This document shows, piece by piece, positions 5,432 to 7,835 of a DNA stretch of 7,835 nt. The DNA is from an uncultured bacterium. Its GTDB lineage: Bacteria; Actinomycetota; Coriobacteriia; Coriobacteriales; Atopobiaceae. The number at the start of each line of letters is the position of its first letter. The stretch's first letter is position 1. The translations under genes and the position numbers were made by a program. The DNA lies in contig CAJMLD010000064.1 of assembly GCA_905214175.1 (NCBI GenBank), forward strand, positions 1-7,835, in the 5' to 3' direction. The notes under the pieces are model-generated. The model had not been told where the DNA came from. It saw nothing but the letters and a program-made list of their open reading frames with translations, and did no database searches.

Positions 5432-6139
5432 TTAGTCCTCCATGAAGTCGCGGGTCTTGGTGGTGTCGACCTTGATGCCAGGGCCCATGGTGGTGGAGAC
5501 CACGATGGACTTGACATACTTGCCCTTGGCGCTCGAAGGCTTGACGCGCAGCAGCTCGGTGAGAAGCGCGCCATAGTTCTCGACGAGAGCCTTGACGTCG
5601 AAGGAAGCCTTGCCCATGGGGACGTGGCAGATGCCGTAACGGTCGGCACGATACTCGACGCGGCCGGCCTTGAGCTCCTTGACCATCTTCTCGACGTCCA
5701 TGGTCACGGTGCCCAGCTTGGGGTTAGGCATGAGACCACGGGGACCAAGGATGCGGCCGAGACGACCGACCTTGCCCATCAGGTTGGGCGTGGCGATGAC
5801 GGCGTCAAAGTTGATGTTGCCCTTCTGAACCTCCTCGATGAGGTCGTCAGAGCCAACGATATCGGCGCCGGCGGCCTGGGCCTCGGCAGCCTTGGCGCCC
5901 TCGGCGAAGACGGCAACGCGAACGGTCTTGCCGGTGCCGTTGGGCAGCGAGATGGAACCACGGATGTTCTGGTCGGCCTTGCGGGTGTCAACACCCAGGC
6001 GAATGGCAACCTCGACGGTCTCGTCAAACTTGGCGGAGGAGAGCTCCTTGGCGAGGGTCATGGCCTCCTTGGGCGAGTAGACCTTGCCAGTCTCGAGCTT
6101 GGCGGCAGCAGCGTTGTAGTTCTTTCCGTGCTTAGGCAT
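5432..6139 (-). CDS. rplA: 50S ribosomal protein L1
   Basis: L1, 235 residues, forms the mobile L1 stalk on 23S rRNA that guides deacylated tRNA from the E site, and in many bacteria represses its own mRNA. The start region MPKHGKNYNAAAAKLETGKV, FDETVEVAIRLGVDTRKADQ (38-57), the inserted domain with the L1 signature LGRILGPRGLMPNPKLGTVT (127-146), and STTMGPGIKVD near the C-terminus identify it. Domain I comprises both ends; domain II lies about 70-160. The ATG at 6139 is chosen because AGGAGGT (6151-6145) lies just upstream and the family begins at MPKHGK; a start at 6178 would add 13 unrelated residues and read through that site. It follows rplK by 111 nt and ends at a strong terminator. 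Confidence 0.98.
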   Translation of the reverse strand: MPKHGKNYNAAAAKLETGKVYSPKEAMTLAKELSSAKFDETVEVAIRLGVDTRKADQNIRGSISLPNGTGKTVRVAVFAEGAKAAEAQAAGADIVGSDDLIEEVQKGNINFDAVIATPNLMGKVGRLGRILGPRGLMPNPKLGTVTMDVEKMVKELKAGRVEYRADRYGICHVPMGKASFDVKALVENYGALLTELLRVKPSSAKGKYVKSIVVSTTMGPGIKVDTTKTRDFMED

Positions 6140-6144
6140 GTGGT

Positions 6145-6151
6145 ACCTCCT
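6145..6151 (-). promoter_or_regulatory. rplA ribosome binding site
   Basis: AGGAGGT on the minus strand ends 5 nt before the ATG at 6139. It decides against the longer in-frame start at 6178. Confidence 0.85.
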
Positions 6152-6184
6152 GTGGTCAACGGGCTTGCGCCCTCCCACATAGTT

Positions 6185-6201
6185 GGCGAGCTATTCTCGC
6201 C
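6185..6201 (-). other. Hairpin 2 in the rplK-rplA spacer
   Basis: GGCGAG (6185-6190) and CTCGCC (6196-6201) form 6 perfect pairs with a 5-nt loop. There is no T-run after it. It may be an mRNA processing, stability or protein-binding element. Confidence 0.4.
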
Positions 6202-6213
6202 TTATACAGAGAG

Positions 6214-6232
6214 GCGCCCCGGGTAGGGGCGC
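6214..6232 (-). other. Hairpin 1 in the rplK-rplA spacer
   Basis: GCGCCCC (6214-6220) and GGGGCGC (6226-6232) form 7 perfect G/C pairs with a 5-nt loop. The sequence after it on the minus strand is CTCTCTG, not a T-run, so it is at best a weak terminator. It lies 18 nt past the rplK stop. Confidence 0.45.
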
Positions 6233-6250
6233 GTAGTGCCGTAATTAGTA

Positions 6251-6682
6251 CTAGTCCTCGGCGATGGTGACGCCCATGGAGCGAGCGGTGCCGGCAACGA
6301 TCTTCTTGGCAGCCTCAATGTCGTTGGCGTTGAGGTCCGGCATCTTGATCTGGGCGATCTTGGTGAGCTGCTCCTGCGTGAGCTGGCCGACCTTGTCGCG
6401 CTGGGGAACGCCAGAGCCGCTCTTGAGGCCGAGCTCCTTCTTGATGAGGTGGGCCGCAGGCGGGGTCTTGGTCACGAAGTCGAAGGAGCGATCCTCGTAG
6501 ACGGTAATCTCGACGGGGATGATGTCACCGGCCTGATCCTTGGTGGCAGCGTTGAAGGCCTGGCAGAACTGCATGATGTTGACCTGGGCAGCACCAAGTG
6601 CAGGACCAACGGGAGGCGCGGGGTTGGCGGCGCCGGCCGGAATCTGAAGCTTAATGAAGTGAGTAACCTTCTTCTTGGGCAT
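6251..6682 (-). CDS. rplK: 50S ribosomal protein L11
   Basis: L11, 143 residues, binds the GTPase-associated centre of 23S rRNA, contacts EF-G, and mediates the stringent response and thiopeptide action. The N-terminal domain has the proline-rich PAPPVGPALG (21-30), whose conserved prolines contact thiostrepton, then AAQVNIMQFCQAFN. The C-terminal RNA-binding domain has TKTPPAAHLIKKELGLKSGSG (71-91) and ends with IVAGTARSMGVTI. Length is typical. The ATG at 6682 has AGGAGG (6694-6689) 6 nt upstream. It follows nusG by 90 nt, a spacer that can fold into a stem consistent with an L1-type regulatory site, and precedes rplA as in most bacteria. Confidence 0.98.
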   Translation of the reverse strand: MPKKKVTHFIKLQIPAGAANPAPPVGPALGAAQVNIMQFCQAFNAATKDQAGDIIPVEITVYEDRSFDFVTKTPPAAHLIKKELGLKSGSGVPQRDKVGQLTQEQLTKIAQIKMPDLNANDIEAAKKIVAGTARSMGVTIAED

Positions 6683-6722
6683 GATGTTCCTCCTGGAGAG
6701 CGTGCTTTGTATCTATCTTCAC

Positions 6723-6763
6723 GCAGGCGCCCGAGAAGCCATCCTCACCGATACGGGACCTGC
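6723..6763 (-). promoter_or_regulatory. Possible L1-type leader structure upstream of rplK
   Basis: On the minus-strand RNA GCAGG (6763-6759) pairs with CCUGC (6727-6723), and CCCG/CGGG (6757-6754 with 6733-6730) extends the stem past a small internal loop. The tip holds an asymmetric loop and GAGGA-UGGC-UUCUC (6746-6733), with GUGAGGAUG within it. Two helices around an asymmetric loop just upstream of rplK is where E. coli L1 represses the L11-L1 mRNA. I cannot verify the L1 recognition bases, so the assignment is tentative. Confidence 0.3.
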
Positions 6764-6772
6764 CAGAAGTTC

Positions 6773-7324
6773 CTAGCTGATGACAGAAATCTGATCGAGC
6801 GTGAGCTCGACGGGGGTCTCGCGACCAAAGATCATGAGCATGACCTTGACCTTGCCAGCCTCGGCGTTGACCTCGGAGACTTGGCCATCGAAGTCTGCGA
6901 GCGGGCCCGAGAGAACGCGCACGGACATGCCAGGCTCGATGTTTGTCGAGGTGCGCTTGGGCGTAGGCGCAGCCGCGCTGGTGCGGACGCCACCACGGCG
7001 CATGATCTTGTCGAACTCGTCACGACGGAGCGGCGTAGGCTTGCCATCAAGGCCAACAAATCCCGTGACGCCGGGCGTGTTGCGCACGACGGCCCAGGTG
7101 TTGTCGTCGACCTCCATACGGACAAGAACGTAGCCCGGGAAGACCTTGGCCTCCTTGGTCTCGCGCTTGCCGCCATCCTTGACCTCGGTGACTTCCTCGG
7201 TTGGAATCTGGATGTCCACGACCTTGTCGCCAATGCCATAGGTCTCGATGCGGTGCTCAAGATCCGTCTTGACCTTGTTCTCGTACCCGGAGTACGTGTG
7301 GATAACATACCAGCGCTTAGCCAT
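6773..7324 (-). CDS. nusG: Transcription elongation and termination factor NusG
   Basis: NusG, 183 residues, binds the RNA polymerase clamp through its NGN domain and links polymerase to ribosome or Rho through its KOW domain. NGN spans about 3-110: RWYVIHTYSGYENKVKTDLE at the start and AKVFPGYVLVRM (59-70) are diagnostic, with VVRNTPGVTGFVG following. A Thr/Ser/Ala/Pro linker occupies about 112-127. The KOW domain (128-183) reads IEPGMSVRVLSGPLADFDG, with the FGRETPVEL strand near the end. The ATG at 7324 is 3 nt past the secE stop, and only a weak GGGGG serves as a Shine-Dalgarno, so translation is probably coupled to secE. Confidence 0.98.
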   Translation of the reverse strand: MAKRWYVIHTYSGYENKVKTDLEHRIETYGIGDKVVDIQIPTEEVTEVKDGGKRETKEAKVFPGYVLVRMEVDDNTWAVVRNTPGVTGFVGLDGKPTPLRRDEFDKIMRRGGVRTSAAAPTPKRTSTNIEPGMSVRVLSGPLADFDGQVSEVNAEAGKVKVMLMIFGRETPVELTLDQISVIS

Positions 7325-7327
7325 GGC

Positions 7328-7726
7328 CTATGCCCCCAAACTCGTGTAGCCAACGAGCACAGCCACAATGCCGGTGTCAACGAGCCAGAGCGCAATGCCG
7401 AAGACCACAAGAGAGATGATGACGGCAACCGAGTAGTTGCGGAGCTCGTCCTTCGAGGGCCACACGACACGCTTCATCTCGGTGCGCACGGCAGCAAAGT
7501 AGTTGCTGATGCGCTTGGCGAGACCCGGCTTCTTGTTGCTCGCCTTGGCGGGCTTGTTCTGCTTCTCGGGCGCCTTTGCAGCGGCAACTGCTGCCTGCTT
7601 GGAAGCACCCTCGGCCTTCTGGGGCTTAGAGGAAGCAGCAGACGCGGCCTGAGCGGCCTCGCGCTCGGCGCGCTTCTGGGCACGCGCCTTGCGGACGCTC
7701 CTCTTGTTCCTGTCCTTGTTCGGCAT
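7328..7726 (-). CDS. secE: Preprotein translocase subunit SecE
   Basis: SecE, 132 residues, clamps the two halves of the SecY channel in the cytoplasmic membrane. The conserved part is near the C-terminus: an amphipathic helix RISNYFAAVRTEMKRVVWPSK (72-92) with the signature VVWPSKDEL, then one membrane span at about 98-125. Before it lies a Lys/Arg/Ala/Gln-rich, probably disordered extension of about 70 residues. The total is long for a single-span SecE, which can be near 60 residues. The ATG at 7726 has AGGAG (7739-7735) 8 nt upstream. It heads the secE-nusG pair and lies just after a tRNA gene, the usual bacterial neighbourhood. Confidence 0.96.
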   Translation of the reverse strand: MPNKDRNKRSVRKARAQKRAEREAAQAASAASSKPQKAEGASKQAAVAAAKAPEKQNKPAKASNKKPGLAKRISNYFAAVRTEMKRVVWPSKDELRNYSVAVIISLVVFGIALWLVDTGIVAVLVGYTSLGA

Positions 7727-7762
7727 CCTCGCGACTCCTAAAAGACTGGCCGTTACATGGAA

Positions 7763-7790
7763 ACCGGCTAACCCCGAAGGGAAAGCCGGT
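7763..7790 (-). terminator. UUCG-capped hairpin between the tRNA and secE (weak terminator or processing hairpin)
   Basis: ACCGGCT (7763-7769) and AGCCGGT (7784-7790) form 7 pairs. After a 2x2 mismatch, CCC-UUCG-GGG (minus-strand RNA) adds 3 pairs with the extra-stable C(UUCG)G tetraloop. Only a few T follow, so termination would be partial. It may mark the 3' side for tRNA maturation and allow read-through into secE-nusG. Confidence 0.5.
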
Positions 7791-7799
7791 GGGAAATTC

Positions 7800-7835
7800 T
7801 GGCACGCCAGGAAGGACTCGAACCCTCAACACTCG
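7800..7835 (-). tRNA. tRNA 3' end (probably tRNA-Trp), cut by window edge
   Basis: The minus strand shows a T-arm GAGGG-TTCGAGT-CCTTC (7827-7811) with the invariant TTCRANY loop, a 7-nt acceptor strand CTGGCGT (7810-7804), discriminator G and an encoded CCA (ending at 7800). The anticodon lies outside the window. tRNA-Trp is inferred because it commonly precedes secE-nusG and bacterial tRNA-Trp carries G73. The partner acceptor strand should read ACGCCAG. Confidence 0.85.

Noticed and set aside
5432..6178. Longer rplA start at 6178 (13 extra residues)
   Set aside because: The extra residues MGGRKPVDHRRYH do not belong to L1, and a strong Shine-Dalgarno lies just before the ATG at 6139.
5288..6226. 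A 312-codon plus-strand open frame opposite rplA
   Set aside because: Antisense shadow of rplA and its spacers; the start lies within the rplJ leader.
6449..7741. A 430-codon plus-strand open frame opposite rplK, nusG and secE
   Set aside because: It crosses three well-identified minus-strand genes and their spacers without ribosome binding site or recognisable domain; antisense shadow.

Overview
The window is a bacterial housekeeping block read entirely from the minus strand (right to left). In transcription order it holds the 3' end of a tRNA, secE, nusG, rplK (L11), rplA (L1), rplJ (L10), rplL (L7/L12), rpoB, and the first 61 codons of rpoC. The gene order, the high GC content and protein details such as the HKRRLSALGPGGL segment of RpoB suggest a high-GC actinobacterium. 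My best guess is class Coriobacteriia (Olsenella/Atopobium/Collinsella-like). That placement rests on recalled protein character, not on a search.

Region by region: 7800-7835 is the tRNA 3' end (tRNA-Trp expected from synteny). A UUCG-capped hairpin separates it from secE-nusG, which lie 3 nt apart. rplK and rplA follow, with hairpin-bearing spacers of 90 and 111 nt. A strong intrinsic terminator (5380-5407) closes rplA. The 330-nt gap 5102-5431 then carries a promoter candidate, an L10-type autoregulatory leader and nested alternative hairpins reaching the rplJ Shine-Dalgarno. rplJ-rplL ends at a second strong terminator (4056-4093). The 415-nt gap 3712-4126 contains a good rpoB promoter (TTGACG-N17-TAGATT), a back-to-back plus-strand promoter-like sequence, and a long-range self-complementary stretch. 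rpoB and rpoC are coupled, with the rpoC ribosome binding site inside the last codons of rpoB.

The genes serve protein export (SecE), transcription elongation (NusG), the ribosomal L1 stalk, L11 base and L10-L7/L12 stalk, and the RNA polymerase beta/beta' core. The arrangement looks like three transcription units (tRNA?-secE-nusG-rplK-rplA, rplJ-rplL, rpoB-rpoC), so stalk proteins and polymerase can be controlled separately.

No mobile element, CRISPR or foreign system is visible. The points most worth a second look are (i) an RpoB in which the near-universal RERAGFE fork-loop-2 segment is replaced by an unrelated stretch 8 residues longer, (ii) a possible multi-state, SD-sequestering switch in the rplJ leader, and (iii) the divergent promoter and structured region between rplL and rpoB.
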